Shown here in pieces: positions 34,914 to 45,657 of a DNA stretch of 64,000 bases. The stretch comes from Meloidogyne chitwoodi (lineage: Eukaryota; Nematoda; Chromadorea; Rhabditida; Meloidogynidae): positions 1,054,001 to 1,118,000 of the forward strand of contig JACZZP010000004.1 in NCBI GenBank assembly GCA_015183035.1, written 5' to 3'. The stretch's first letter is position 1. Every line of letters starts with the position of its first letter. Below the pieces are notes generated by a model that did not search any database, had not been told where the DNA came from, and saw only the letters and a list, made by a program, of their open reading frames with translations. Position numbers and translations under genes: made by a program.

Positions 34914-36211
34914 TATCAAAAATTCAAAAAAATATTAAGAATTTTATTTTTTTAATAAAATTATTTTTATTTCATTGAGTATTATAATAAATTAGAAAAA
35001 CTAATATTATTTTAGCAAAAAATTTTTTTCTTAATAAATTAAAAATAGGATAAATAATTAAAAATTATTTTTAATTGGATAATTTTATTTTTGTTAATTT
35101 TCAATTTATTAAATTTTGACAGTTTTAGAGGAATTTATGGATTATAATAATTTAAAAAAATAAATATTTAATTAAATTAATTAAAAAAAAAGGATAAATA
35201 AAATATAAATTAAATAAAATTTCTCTTTTAAATAAAATGCACTCTCGTCTAAATTAAATTTACCTCTCTTTTAAAATTATTATAAATTGATTTTTTTTCA
35301 ATTTTTTAAACTTGATTATGGAAATATTTTATAAATTGGACTCAATCATAAAAATATTTTATAAATTGGACTTGATTATTGAAATATTTTATAAATTATA
35401 TAATATATAAAATTTAAATTGACTACGAAGAATCGATTTAGGAAAAAATTAAAAGGTAAAAATTAAAAAAATTAATTTGAATTTTATTAAAAGAGTCCCA
35501 CAACATTTAAAGAAGACCTAAATGTTTGAGAGGAAAAAAATTAAAAAATTCTTGAACTTTTAAAACATTGTCAACAGCACTCAAAAGTTGAATTTTTGAC
35601 TTAGTTTTCATTTGTGTAGACGGTAAAAATTAAAAAAAAAACAAAAATAAATTTACAAATTTAAATTATTTTATAATTAATAAACAATTTTTAATTTTAT
35701 TTTTTTTAATTTAAGATTTAATAAAAGTATTTTAATTTAATTCTCCAATATTTACCTATATTTAAAAAAATATTATTAGAGAATAATCAAAAGAAATTTT
35801 TGTCAAATCATTTATAAACTGAAAAAATAAATATATTAATATAAACATTAAATTATTCAATAATTTTATTATAATTTTTTTAAATAAAATTATTTTTTAT
35901 TAAAGTTTTTAAATTTTATTACTTATATATTTGTTTTGTGATTTATTTAATTTTAAAAAAGCCTATTGTCATTATTGATATTAATAATAAATTTAAACAG
36001 CTATAAAATTTAAGTGCACTTTAACTTTTTGTTTATTTTAAATAATAAATATATTGTTTACTTATTATTATTATTTTTTCTATTTTTATTTGTTATAACA
36101 CAATGGTACAAAAAATAATAAAAAAAAACTTTTTTTTAAATTTATGTCTTATAAATAGCTTCAAAAAGAAGAGGCTAAATGTCATTTAAGTTATAAAATA
36201 ATATTTAAAAA
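34914..36211. other. AT-rich intergenic region upstream of the cellulase
   Basis: No exon is visible. A 30-bp tandem repeat (35309-35398, three copies) is listed separately. The last 150 bp before 36212 are typical AT-rich promoter-like DNA with no motif I can name. Confidence 0.5.
35309..35398. repeat. 30-bp tandem repeat, three copies
   Basis: The unit CTTGATTATGGAAATATTTT followed by ATAAATTGGA is repeated three times with a few substitutions. It lies about 0.8 kb upstream of the endoglucanase gene. Confidence 0.8.
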
Positions 36212-37356
36212 ATGAGTCTTTTAACTTTTATTTTTGTTTTTATATTTTTTAAAGATTTAAATGCTGCTTCTCCTCCTTTTGGTCAACTTTCTGTTAAAGG
36301 TATTAATTAAATAATTTTTTTATAAGGTCAATGTCTTTTAAAATAATTTATAATTTTAGGCACAAAAGTTTATGGATCAAATAATCAACCAGTTATATTA
36401 TCTGGAATGTCACTCTTTTGGTCACAATGGAGTGAAGGTTCAGTCTTTTATACAGCAAATACTATCCAATTATTAAAATGTAATTGGAATTCTAATGTTG
36501 TCAGAGCAGCAATGGGAATAGAAAATGGTGGTTATTTAACTAATCCTAATGTTGAACAGGCTAAGATTGAGACAGTAATTAAAGCAGCTATAGCTCAGGG
36601 AATTTATGTTATTGTTGATTGGCATGATCATAATGCTCAAAATCATGTTGATCAAGCAGTAAATTTATTTTTTTAAATTATTTTAAAATTAATATTTAGG
36701 TAAATTTCTTTACTTATATTGCACAAACATATGGAAATAATTCAAATATAATTTATGAAACATTTAACGAGCCTTTACAAATTGACTGGACTATAGTTAA
36801 AAGTTATCACGAGAAAGTCGTTGCAGCCATTCGTAAATATGATAAAAATAATTTAATTATACTTGGTACAACTACTTGGTCTCAAGATGTTGATATTGCA
36901 GCAGCAAACCCTGTGAGCGGATCTAATCTTTGTTATACTCTTCACTTCTATGCTGCTTCTCATAAACAGGAGTTAAGAAACAAAGCTCAGGAAGCATTAA
37001 ATAAGGTAAAAAATAAAAAATTTTAAAATTTTATTTTTAAAGGGTGTTTGCCTTTTTGTAACTGAATATGGCACTGTTGATGCAAGTGGTGGTGGTAGTG
37101 TAGATGTTACATCTACAACTCAATGGTGGTCATTCTTAGATTCGAATAAGATTTCCCATGCCAATTGGGCATTAGATAATAAAGCTGAGGCTGCAGCTGC
37201 ATTAACCTCTGGTACTACTCCTTCACAAGTTGGGGATGATTCTCGTTTGACAACTTCTGGAAAATTAGTGAAAAATAAACTTAAATCTATGAATAATGGT
37301 AATAATTTAAAATAATTTATATTTAAAAATAATATTATTTAGGTATAAATTGCTAA
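36212..37356 (+). CDS. eng: GH5 endoglucanase (cellulase), secreted
   Basis: This secreted enzyme would hydrolyse beta-1,4-glucan of plant cell walls. The ATG at 36212 encodes a signal peptide (LLTFIFVFIFFKDLNA), then the short linker ASPPFGQLSVKG. The catalytic domain shows the GH5_2 blocks in order: SGMSLFWSQW, NVVRAAMGI, IVDWHDHNA with the conserved HD-H, IIYETFNEP with the acid/base Glu, CYTLHFYAA, FVTEYGT with the nucleophile Glu, and SHANWALDNKAE. Four short introns interrupt it; the last lies four codons before the stop (GINC, stop at 37354-37356). There is no CBM2 domain. Plant-parasitic nematode GH5 cellulases are held to derive from bacteria. Here the nematode introns and signal peptide show full domestication. 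Its exons are visibly less AT-rich than those of neighbouring genes. No other effector gene lies close. Confidence 0.95.
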
Positions 37357-37856
37357 AGTGGGTAAATAAATAAATTAATTTATATCTAGAGATGGTAAAT
37401 AATTATTTTAAAGTATTGTAAATTTAAAAATGTTATATATTTATTAGAAACATAATTTTGACCTAATAGAATAAAACAGATTATTATTAGCTAAATTATA
37501 ATTGCTTAATTGCTTTTCATACCTCCTCGAATTTGAGTTAGCTAAAAATATAATTAAAAGAAAAAATTGAGCCAGTTAATAAAATATTTATCAAAAGAGA
37601 TTTGAATGGAGAAGCAAGCCTCCTTAGTATCTGGGACGGAGACGTCCTGAGAATCGAGGGTGTAATAAGAATTTGTAAAATTTATTTCTAATCAAATAAA
37701 CATTGAAAAATAAAAAGCCTCAAATCAATTAATTTTTTGCTAGGCTAAGATTAATTTTACTTTAAAAAAGCAAACTTAAGGGCGTGAAACTTAATTTATT
37801 TTAAAATAGGTATATATAATTTATTAACTTTTTTAAATAATATATTTCAACAAAAA
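37357..37856. other. Short intergenic region
   Basis: About 500 bp between the convergent cellulase and NOP14-like genes. One less AT-rich patch (37610-37660, GGGACGGAGACGTCCTGAGA) contains a small imperfect palindrome. Nothing else is seen. Confidence 0.5.
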
Positions 37857-39545
37857 TTAAACTTTTCCTCCTATCGCACGTAATTTTTTATATTCTGATT
37901 CTTGTATTTCCAAAGATTGTAAAATCTTTTTAGTTTTCTCATCTCGTTCTTTTCGAATTTCTCTTCGTTTTTCAATAAAAAGTCTAAAATTTTTTTTTAA
38001 ATTAATTTAAAAAATTTCCAATACTTTGCAGAATTTTTTGCTTCTCTTCTTAATTGTTTAATTGTACTTCTCCGTTCATTCTTAACTCGTTTTGCCCATT
38101 TTTTTTCTCTTTCTTTTGCCATTTTTGATTGGGCTTCTTTTTTAGCATTTTCTTCTTTTTTAGTTTGTTCAATATCTGACAAGCTTTTGTTTTCTTTTCT
38201 ATTTAAATTATTTTTTTAACAATGATAAAAATGGTTAACAAAATATTTAAAATTTTCTTTTTAAAGGACTCAGATACTATATTTATATCTAGCAAATTCA
38301 CATAAATCTATTCAATTTAATTTTTTGTTATCTTCATTTTCCAAATTAATTTTATTCAATAAATTGACTCATATGAAATTAAAAAAAGTATTACTTTGTT
38401 GATTGTTCATCTTCATTAACAGTTGTAACAGTTTGTGGTCGAGCAACTGGTGTAGGATTAAATTGAAGATCATTATACTACAAAAAATTTTCTTAATAAT
38501 ATTCTAAAGTAATTATCTTTTAAAATTTTAGCAGAGAAATTTAAAAATAAAATTACCAAAGAATCATATGCATCTTCAAAGGAAGGTTCTTCCGATTTTT
38601 CATCCGAAGGACGACTTTGAACTAATCCTCCAAGTTGTTTAATTTCTTTAAAGGAAACATCCAATCGTTCAGTTGTTTCTTCTATCTCATCTTTTAACAT
38701 TGATTTTAATGCTCTCATTTGACGATCATTGGCAACAATTTGTGCCAACGACTCTTTTCTAAATTTATTAAATAAAAATTTTAAAAATTTATTTTAAAAC
38801 CTTGAACGTTTTGATTGTTTTCCAAAATATTCATCTTCAGATCCTTCATCATCACTACCTTCAAAATTTCCCAAATTTCTCCAATGAATACGTTTCAAGC
38901 CGAAACCTTCCATTTCAGGTTTATTTTGAGAATCATCATTTTTAACTAAATTTCAATTATTAATATTATTTCCAATTTAGAAAAGTAAAAAGCACTAGGG
39001 TATAGTTAAACAATCAAAAGTCTTTTAATTGAAAAATAAAACCTTCAAATTCAGCATCCTTTTTTTCTGCCAGCTTTTTTTGTTGAAATAAAAAACGTTT
39101 CTCTACTTTGTTCTCATCTGAAAGTTGAAAATTGCGCTGACCAATTCTACGATCAAAAATCTTGAGAAGAAAAAATAAAATTCTATTTTTATGAAATAAC
39201 ACATTTTTAATTAAATTTTTTTATATTTCTATTCTTCAAATTTTAAAAGGTTTAATTATTTGTTTTAAATGTTTATACCTTAGATTTTCCCAAAAGTTCA
39301 TTTGATTGTTTGACAGTTTTCCCTTTTTGTGCTTTAGAATTACTCTAAAAATAATTTTTTAATAAGTGGATACTTACTTTAAAAAATACCCCAAAACGTT
39401 TAGTTGATGCCAAATCAAAAGGATTTGGTTTCTTCTCTGTAATTGTTTTTGGATTTGATTCTTTTCTTTTTTGTTTTTTAAATTTTGCAGGCTTTGTTTT
39501 TGGTTTTTGTCGTCGTTTTTTCTTTCCAACAGAAACACCCTTCAT
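37857..39545 (-). CDS. nop14: NOP14-like nucleolar protein lacking the central domain
   Basis: NOP14 acts in nucleolar 18S rRNA processing and 40S assembly. The ATG at 39545 begins a basic stretch (GKKKRRQKPKTKPAKFKKQK), then NPFDLASTKRFGVFFK, IFDRRIGQ and VEKRFLFQQKKLAEKK. These match the NOP14 N-terminus (NPFE..., VFRDKRFGE..., KMMKRFALEQQ). IHWRNLGNFEGSDDEGSEDE follows and then a block ending EEPSFEDAYDSLV, corresponding to the DAYDMMVRELGF point of human NOP14. The next exons jump to the C-terminal signature (NSAKYW, RDEKTKKILQSLEIQESEYKKLR, stop at 37857). About 500 residues of helical-repeat middle domain expected from the family are not found in the 38.2-38.5 kb interval. Either the gene is an internally deleted copy or a shortened paralogue. 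The many in-frame exons argue for expression. Confidence 0.7.
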
Positions 39546-39654
39546 CACAACAATAACGTTCTAAATCTCTAAAAATATAAAATAACAAAAAAGCATGAAA
39601 ATCAAACAAAAAATATAAAATTAACAAGAAATATAAATAAATTCAATAAAAGGG

Positions 39655-39735
39655 AATCGCCCGACGAGAGCGGTCTGTTCGTCGATGTACATTTATCCGG
39701 CCGATTCGTCGCGAGGCTAAGATTTCCAATAAATA
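39655..39735. repeat. GC-rich TCGTCG repeat patch
   Basis: A GC-rich patch carries TCGCCCGACGAGAG and CCGGCCGATTCGTCGCGAGG. The second resembles the CCGATTTGTCGTGA repeats at 29.64 kb. It lies 110 bp upstream of the NOP14-like start, so it is either a transposon fragment or part of the promoter. Confidence 0.4.
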
Positions 39736-40390
39736 CTTTACTAAATATTTAATTTAGATTTTCTATTATTTTATATAAAATTGTTGATCTAATTGTTGAT
39801 CTATTAATTTATACGATAAACACCTAAAATGCCTAATCGTAATAACCTTTATTTTTTTTATTATTAGTATTTTTTGAGATTTTAAATATTTATTTTTGGC
39901 ATTTTTATGGTCATAAAAACAATCCAATTTTATCATCTAAACAATTCAATTTATTTCTATTCTTGTAATATTATTAATAAAAAAATATTTTTCAATTGAG
40001 CAATTAAAAATAAAAATAACAGATAATTGTTTTATTCCATTCACGAGTAAATAAATGGCCATGAAAATTTTTTAATTGACTTAAATAAAATTGGAATATT
40101 TGTTGATCGACTTTCACAACTCAAATTAAAAATATTAAAAATTTTATGTTTTTTTCTATTTTCTGGATAGAATATTTGAAATAAAGTAAATTATTTATTT
40201 TCATTTTATACACATTTTAATTCATTTTTTTATTTTGGAATTTTTATATATTTTTTGAAAAAATATAAAAATTATTTAAATTATTAAATTCAAAAATCTT
40301 TAACGCTTGTCCAAAAGTAGAGCCATATTTTATCTTCTTTTTTCTTTGGATTTTATTTTCTTTAATTATTTTTAGATTTTTTTATTTATA

Positions 40391-41576
40391 ATGTCCTACT
40401 ATTTTCGGCAAATTAAATTAATGATTTCTCTTTTTTTACTTGGTTATTCTTTAATTACTGCGAATTTTTCTATTGCATCAATTGAGCATTCAAAGATGGA
40501 TGGTTAGAATTTTAAATATTTATTAATTTTATTATTAATAAATTTTAATTAATTTTGTTTTCCTTTTAATGAATACATATTTTTAAAAATGCATTCACAG
40601 ATCTTATAATTTATTAATAATTTTTAAAAATTATTTTTGAATAACATTGCATATTTTAATAAATAATAAAATTAAAATATTTGCAAAATATAATTTTATT
40701 ATTTTTCTATTTTTTGAAAATGATTCAACAAATATATCTGATAGTTTATTTAATAATCAAGATAAAAACTCTTCTATATCTTCAGCAGAAAATAATAATC
40801 AAAGGTAAAACTTGATTAAAAAAATAAATTCATTTGTAAAATTAAAAATTTTTTTTTAAAGTTTTGAAGCATCAGAAATTCGCAGCAAACGAGATGAAGA
40901 TGATGATACTCCTCTTCATGATGAAGAAATGGACAAATCTGATATTTCTTCTTTTAACTCTTCGTTTGCAGAAGAGAATCTTTTGAATAATTCAAAAGAG
41001 GTATATTTTTAATTAAATTTAAAAGATTTTTTAAATTAATTATTTTAAATAATTTAGAAAAATGCAAATGTTAAACGCTCAGTTTCAAAATCAATTACTA
41101 GTTCTTCAGAAAAAAAACATCAAAAAAATAAAAGGGAAGCAGAGGAAATTTCAAAAAATGAAAGTGGATCATCAAATGAATTAAAAAATGGAGAGGAAAC
41201 ATGTTTGAAATTAATTATTAAAAATTAGATTTAGTTTATCAGATTATTTAAATTGAAAACATTCAATTCTAATCGACCAGAATGGTTTTATTTGTAACTG
41301 CCTAAATTTATTTTTTTACTAAAAAAATCATTGAAATTTTTAATGTTTTCACTTAATAATATAGTACATATATTTAAATTAAACACAAAAATTTTATACA
41401 AAGATTTTTTAAATTTAGCAAGTCAACTAGGAGAAGAGGAAACAGAAAGTAAACAAATTAATAATCCAACAATTATGACTGATATTTCACGTAATAAACG
41501 AGTAGTTGGAGGACTTGCTCATCGTTCCCGTGGATCAGGACAAAAAGGACAACAACAATCCCAGGCTATATTATAA
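40391..41576 (+). CDS. Small secreted protein with repeated Lys-Arg sites
   Basis: The ATG at 40391 is followed by a signal-like segment (LMISLFLLGYSLITANFSIA). Later exons give a Ser/Asn/Asp/Glu-rich chain with dibasic sites in IRSKRDEDD, NVKRSVSKS, KNKREAEE and RNKRVVGGLAHRSRGSG, then a Gln-rich end (QQQSQAIL, stop at 41574-41576). The first internal acceptor (near 40740) and the intron at about 41204-41420 are uncertain. Signal peptide plus several KR sites in a short disordered chain is the architecture of a neuropeptide-like precursor or of a processed secretory protein. No amidation-type G-K-R site or known peptide is seen, so neither role is established. I do not recognise the family. 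Confidence 0.5.
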
Positions 41577-42387
41577 TATTAAATTATTTATAAAAATATT
41601 TTTAGGCAGGACGAGGGCCAAAAAGTGAAGGAATTGATTAAATAGAGTAAAAAAAATGTTTATTTTTTAATGTGATCAATAATGAAAAAATAATTTAATT
41701 TCTAAATTTACTTTTTAAATTTAATTGATTTTAATTTTAGATAACCTATTATTTTGCTACTACCTACTATATATGAAAAAATAAAATTCCAAATATAAGA
41801 GAAATATGTTTTTTTGAAAACTTTTTAAAATTTGATATTTTTGTAAACAAACTTATCCTTCAAAAAACAAAAGAGTTAAAATTGAGTAATTTGGACAATA
41901 AATTAGAGACCGAAAAGAGAACCTTTCCGTTCTTTAATTTAATGCCTAAAAACTCACTGCCCATATTACGTGACATTTGTGCATTATATAGGCGCTAAAT
42001 TTGGGAACAAATAAATTGTTGCACGGAAAATTCCTCTCCGAAGATTTTCGGAAAATTCCTCTTTTTCATAAAAATCCTCCTCAAATAATTATTAAAATGA
42101 TTTTGGATCATTTAGAAAATTGTTTTATGTTAGAATAATCTTATTAAAATGATCCTAAAATATTCTTTAATTTTCCAATAATTTTGTTCGGAAACGAATT
42201 TTCCGGAGAGTAATTTTCTAGTAATCAGTAAAATAACTTTATTCCAAAATTATATTTATTTAATTTTTCTAGTATATTTAACATTTAATTTACTAATTAT
42301 AAAAGGCTTATAATTTTAATGAAAATTAAACATTTATTTACACATATTAAAATTAAAACATTAAAAAAATAATTTTAAATATTTATT
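41577..42387. other. Intergenic region with short GGAAAATTCC repeats
   Basis: No exon. Between 42015 and 42240 the words GGAAAATTCCTC and TTCCGAAGATTTTCGGAA recur in both orientations (also CGAATTTTCCGGAGAG), suggesting a decayed foldback element. Similar words occur near 62805. Confidence 0.45.
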
Positions 42388-44412
42388 TTATCCACTAACT
42401 GGAGTAATAATATTTAATTTATTATTATTAACTGGAGTAATTTTCAATTTATTATTATTATTTGTTACATTTATTGTTGATTTATTTAAATTTAATAATT
42501 TTTTAATATCATTAAATCCTCTTTTATAAGCTAATTTATATTCGCCACTGAAAAAAAAATTAAAAAATATTTAAAATTTAATTTAATAAAACCTATTAAT
42601 GTAAAGAATAGGTCCAATAGATGCAGCAGCTATATTAAGAAATATAGAAAAAAAAATATCCCAAAACCAATTATCTACTATTGTTAATTCAATAATAGAA
42701 AGAAAAAGACAAGCAACAAATAGGTTACAAATTAAATATCCTCCAATATTAAACAAAACAATTAAAAATAAAGAAAGATACACTTTTTTAATTCTTTCAT
42801 CTGTTGTATCTGTAAAAGTAATTTTTATTTAAAAATATTAATTATATTTACCTGTTTTAAGTTTAATTAAAATTCCAACAATTAAATAAATAATAATTGC
42901 AAATATCGTTATACAAGAATTAGAGTAATAAATGTATATATGTACTGGTGTTGTAAATAAATCACCTATAAATCCAGATACCATCCAATTTGGTTTTAAT
43001 ATTTTAGCAATATTCATTATAAATAATCCAAAAATTATATGAATTAAAATAAATAAAAGATGAATAATTATATAATAAAATTGGTTAAAGTTATGATATC
43101 TTGAAAATAAATATTTTAAAAATTAATTAAAAATTAACTAACTTTATAGGTATTAATACTGCCAATAATCTGTCAATACTAAGTGTAATAAACATAAACA
43201 TAACACCAAAGAATCCAATCAGTGAAGGAGTTTGAATTAAAAGTGCTTGTTCATATGGAATAAAATCCGTTCCAAAAAATATTATTTTAATTAAAAATAT
43301 TATATGACTACTTTGATGAAGAATTTCAAAAAAAGAAGCTAAAGCAAGAAGAATACCAGTATTACTTTTAAGTGTTATATAATATTTTCTTAAAATATAA
43401 TTAATTAATTAATTATAAAAATAAAATTATACAGGGTGCGGCAATTTGGGCGCCCCTTTTGTTTTTTGAATAACTTTTTTTAAACTTAATGAAAATTGAT
43501 AATTCTTTTTTTATTCGATTCACAAATCCTTGAGAATTTTTTTCATACCAAATTCAGCTTAAAAAACTTATTTCAAACCGTAGTGGGAAAAGATTAATGT
43601 GGAGCAGCCTCGCTAATCACCTAAATGAGCGTTTTTCAAAAATTTATAACTTTTTCCAAATTTGTCCAATTGAGCTAATTTTGATCTCATTCAAATCAGC
43701 TCGAAGAGCTCTTTCGAAAGAGCTATAATACTCATATTATTTTTCACCTCAAAAAATTAGCTAATTCCTTTTTTTGATTTTCGACTTTCTAAGACCTGTA
43801 TCTCTGCTCGTAGGCATTCGTATGAATTCAAAAAAACATAATTTAACGCAATTCGAAGAGCTCTTTCGAATAACACCTCATTTGACCCGATTGAATCAAA
43901 CAAACAAAAAATTCCCAAACTTAAAGAGTACAAAAAATTTTTATAAAATTTAAGTATAGATTTTTTTCTAAAAAAGTTTATTGGCTGATTGTGGTATTAA
44001 AAAAATTCTCAAGGATTTGTGAATCCAATAAAAAAAGAATTATCGATTTTCGATAAATTTAAAAAAAGTTATTCAAAAAACAAAAGGAGCGCCCAAATTG
44101 CCGCACCCTGTAAATGTTATAAGATCATAAAATCTTCAAATAATTTTAGTTAAATAATTTATTTATTAAATAATTAATTTATTTATATTAATTAACCTAT
44201 ATTTAGCTGTAATAATACATACACTCAAATTAAAAATAATACCAAAAAATGCTATTATTCCAAATATAAAAGCTGAAATAAATAAACATGAACGAAAATA
44301 TTCATTTTTTGTAAATTCAACAAAAAACTAAAAATAAATATTATTTTTATATTTAAAAAATTTAATTAATTACAGGATTTATAGGTCCATCAATGTTATT
44401 TGAAGAATTCAT
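42388..44412 (-). CDS. Serpentine (7TM) chemoreceptor-type GPCR
   Basis: This is a complete receptor read on the minus strand. The ATG is at 44412 (MNSSNNIDGPINP). A TM1 exon (FISAFIFGIIAFFGIIFNLS) ends ITAKYR. The TM2-TM3 exon begins KYYITLKSNTGILLA and ends LSIDRLLAVLIPIK, with DRL at the DRY position. A TM4-TM5 exon starts YHNFNQFYY and ends GILIKLKT. The TM6-TM7 exon (DERIKKVYLSLFLIVLFN ... AAASIGPILYIN) joins a tail exon (SGEYKLAYKRGF ... TPVSG, stop at 42388). All seven hydrophobic segments are present. The exon pattern, LxxDRL motif and S-x-EY-x-x-A(Y/F)K tail are shared with the four other receptors here. This points to one nematode-expanded family, probably srsx-like; ligand unknown. 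The first intron carries a 679-bp MITE. Confidence 0.85.
43432..44110. mobile_element. Mariner-type foldback MITE, TA target site, 679 bp
   Basis: Ends CAGGGTGCGGCAATTTGGGC are inverted repeats of each other and extend with interruptions for about 110 bp. TA flanks both sides (43430-43431, 44111-44112). No transposase is inside. The interior contains GGAGCAGCCTCGCTAATCAC and GAAGAGCTCTTTCGAA blocks shared with the 8-bp-TSD MITEs at 7.6 and 34.2 kb, although its termini are unrelated to theirs. It lies in the first intron of the receptor gene. Confidence 0.9.
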
Positions 44413-44530
44413 TAATTATGATTTTTTAATTTATTTATATTTTGTTGTAAATATAAAATTTCATTACCTAATTTCTAAAATAATAATTTAAAAATAAAGT
44501 GCCTCTCCGTTCCCTATTTACTCAAAAATC

Positions 44531-44930
44531 CAGGGTTGTGCACGGATATGAATTTCGATATCCGTATATATCCGTGGGTCTATATCCGTATCCGTTTTAT
44601 ATCCATGCTAAAATTTGCTATATCCTTCCGCAGGTATCCGCGGATATATACGTTTTTTCTCAAAATGCTTGTAAGTTAAAAATGGTCAAAATAAAAGAGG
44701 TTTCAGGGAGGGTTATTTTTATGTATTAAGAATCAAAAAATTTTTGAAATAAATTATTTTTCTATGCAGAGAAAGTATTCAAACAGAGTTGTTCCGTGCT
44801 GAGCGAAAGTTCGTGTTTGGTAAGTTTTCATAAATTTCGAGTTAGTGTTTTTTAGCGCCGCAGGCGAAAATTTTGAAACATTATTGTAATTTTGTTATCA
44901 AAATACACCATTTTCAGTCATCACCAAAGG
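44531..44930. mobile_element. Probable hAT-derived remnant, one end visible
   Basis: The left end starts CAGGGTTGTGCACGGATATG and is followed by at least six ATATCCG/CGGATAT words in 120 bp, the look of hAT subterminal repeats. At 44855-44866 it holds GCGCCGCAGGCG, the reverse complement of the module found inside the hAT elements at 14.9 and 47.6 kb, with the same flanking spacing. No right terminal repeat was found. Confidence 0.55.
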
Positions 44931-45657
44931 TAAATATATACGAACCTTTTAAAAATGGGTTGAAAAATTAAATAAACGTTTCGGCCTATTAAAGAAAATA
45001 TGGCAAAAATATCATTTAAATTAATAGACATTTATTTTTAATTTTTTAAATTAAAAAAGAAATAACGATAGTGTGTTTGTAAAAAATGTTATATGTAGGA
45101 TGCCTGATATTTAAATTTTATTTTATAAATTTATTAAAATATTTAATATTTATTTTTTTATAAATTAAAAATATTATTGTCATTTAAAATGTCTTTAAAA
45201 TTATTTAATACATCTGTTTGACATATTAAATGTACAATTATTTAATTTAATATGAATTTTAAAGTTTACCGTAAATTTATAAAGAATTTAATTCTGAGAA
45301 ATCATATGTTTATTTAAACTTTTCTTTAAAAAGTTTAAAAACTTTATATTAATTTAATATTAATAATTATTATTTTATTATTATATAGAATTTTAAAAAT
45401 TGTTTACATTAAGCGACAAATTTTTTATTTTTATAATAAACATTAAATTATTTAATAATTAATATAGTATATAATTTAAAAAATGTAACATTTAAAGAAC
45501 AGATAATTATATAGGTAATTTGTTTATAAAATAAAAAATTTTATTTTGCGTTTTTGGCTGATATCTAAATTATGTTTTAAAGTACTACTTGAAGTTTTTT
45601 AATTATTTTACTTGATATAATAAATATATTTAAAACAAAAAAATAATAATATTTTTG
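44931..45657. other. AT-rich intergenic region between two receptors
   Basis: Divergent promoter region of the receptor genes at 42.4-44.4 (minus) and 45.7-48.6 (plus), apart from the transposon remnant. No motif is recognised. Confidence 0.5.
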
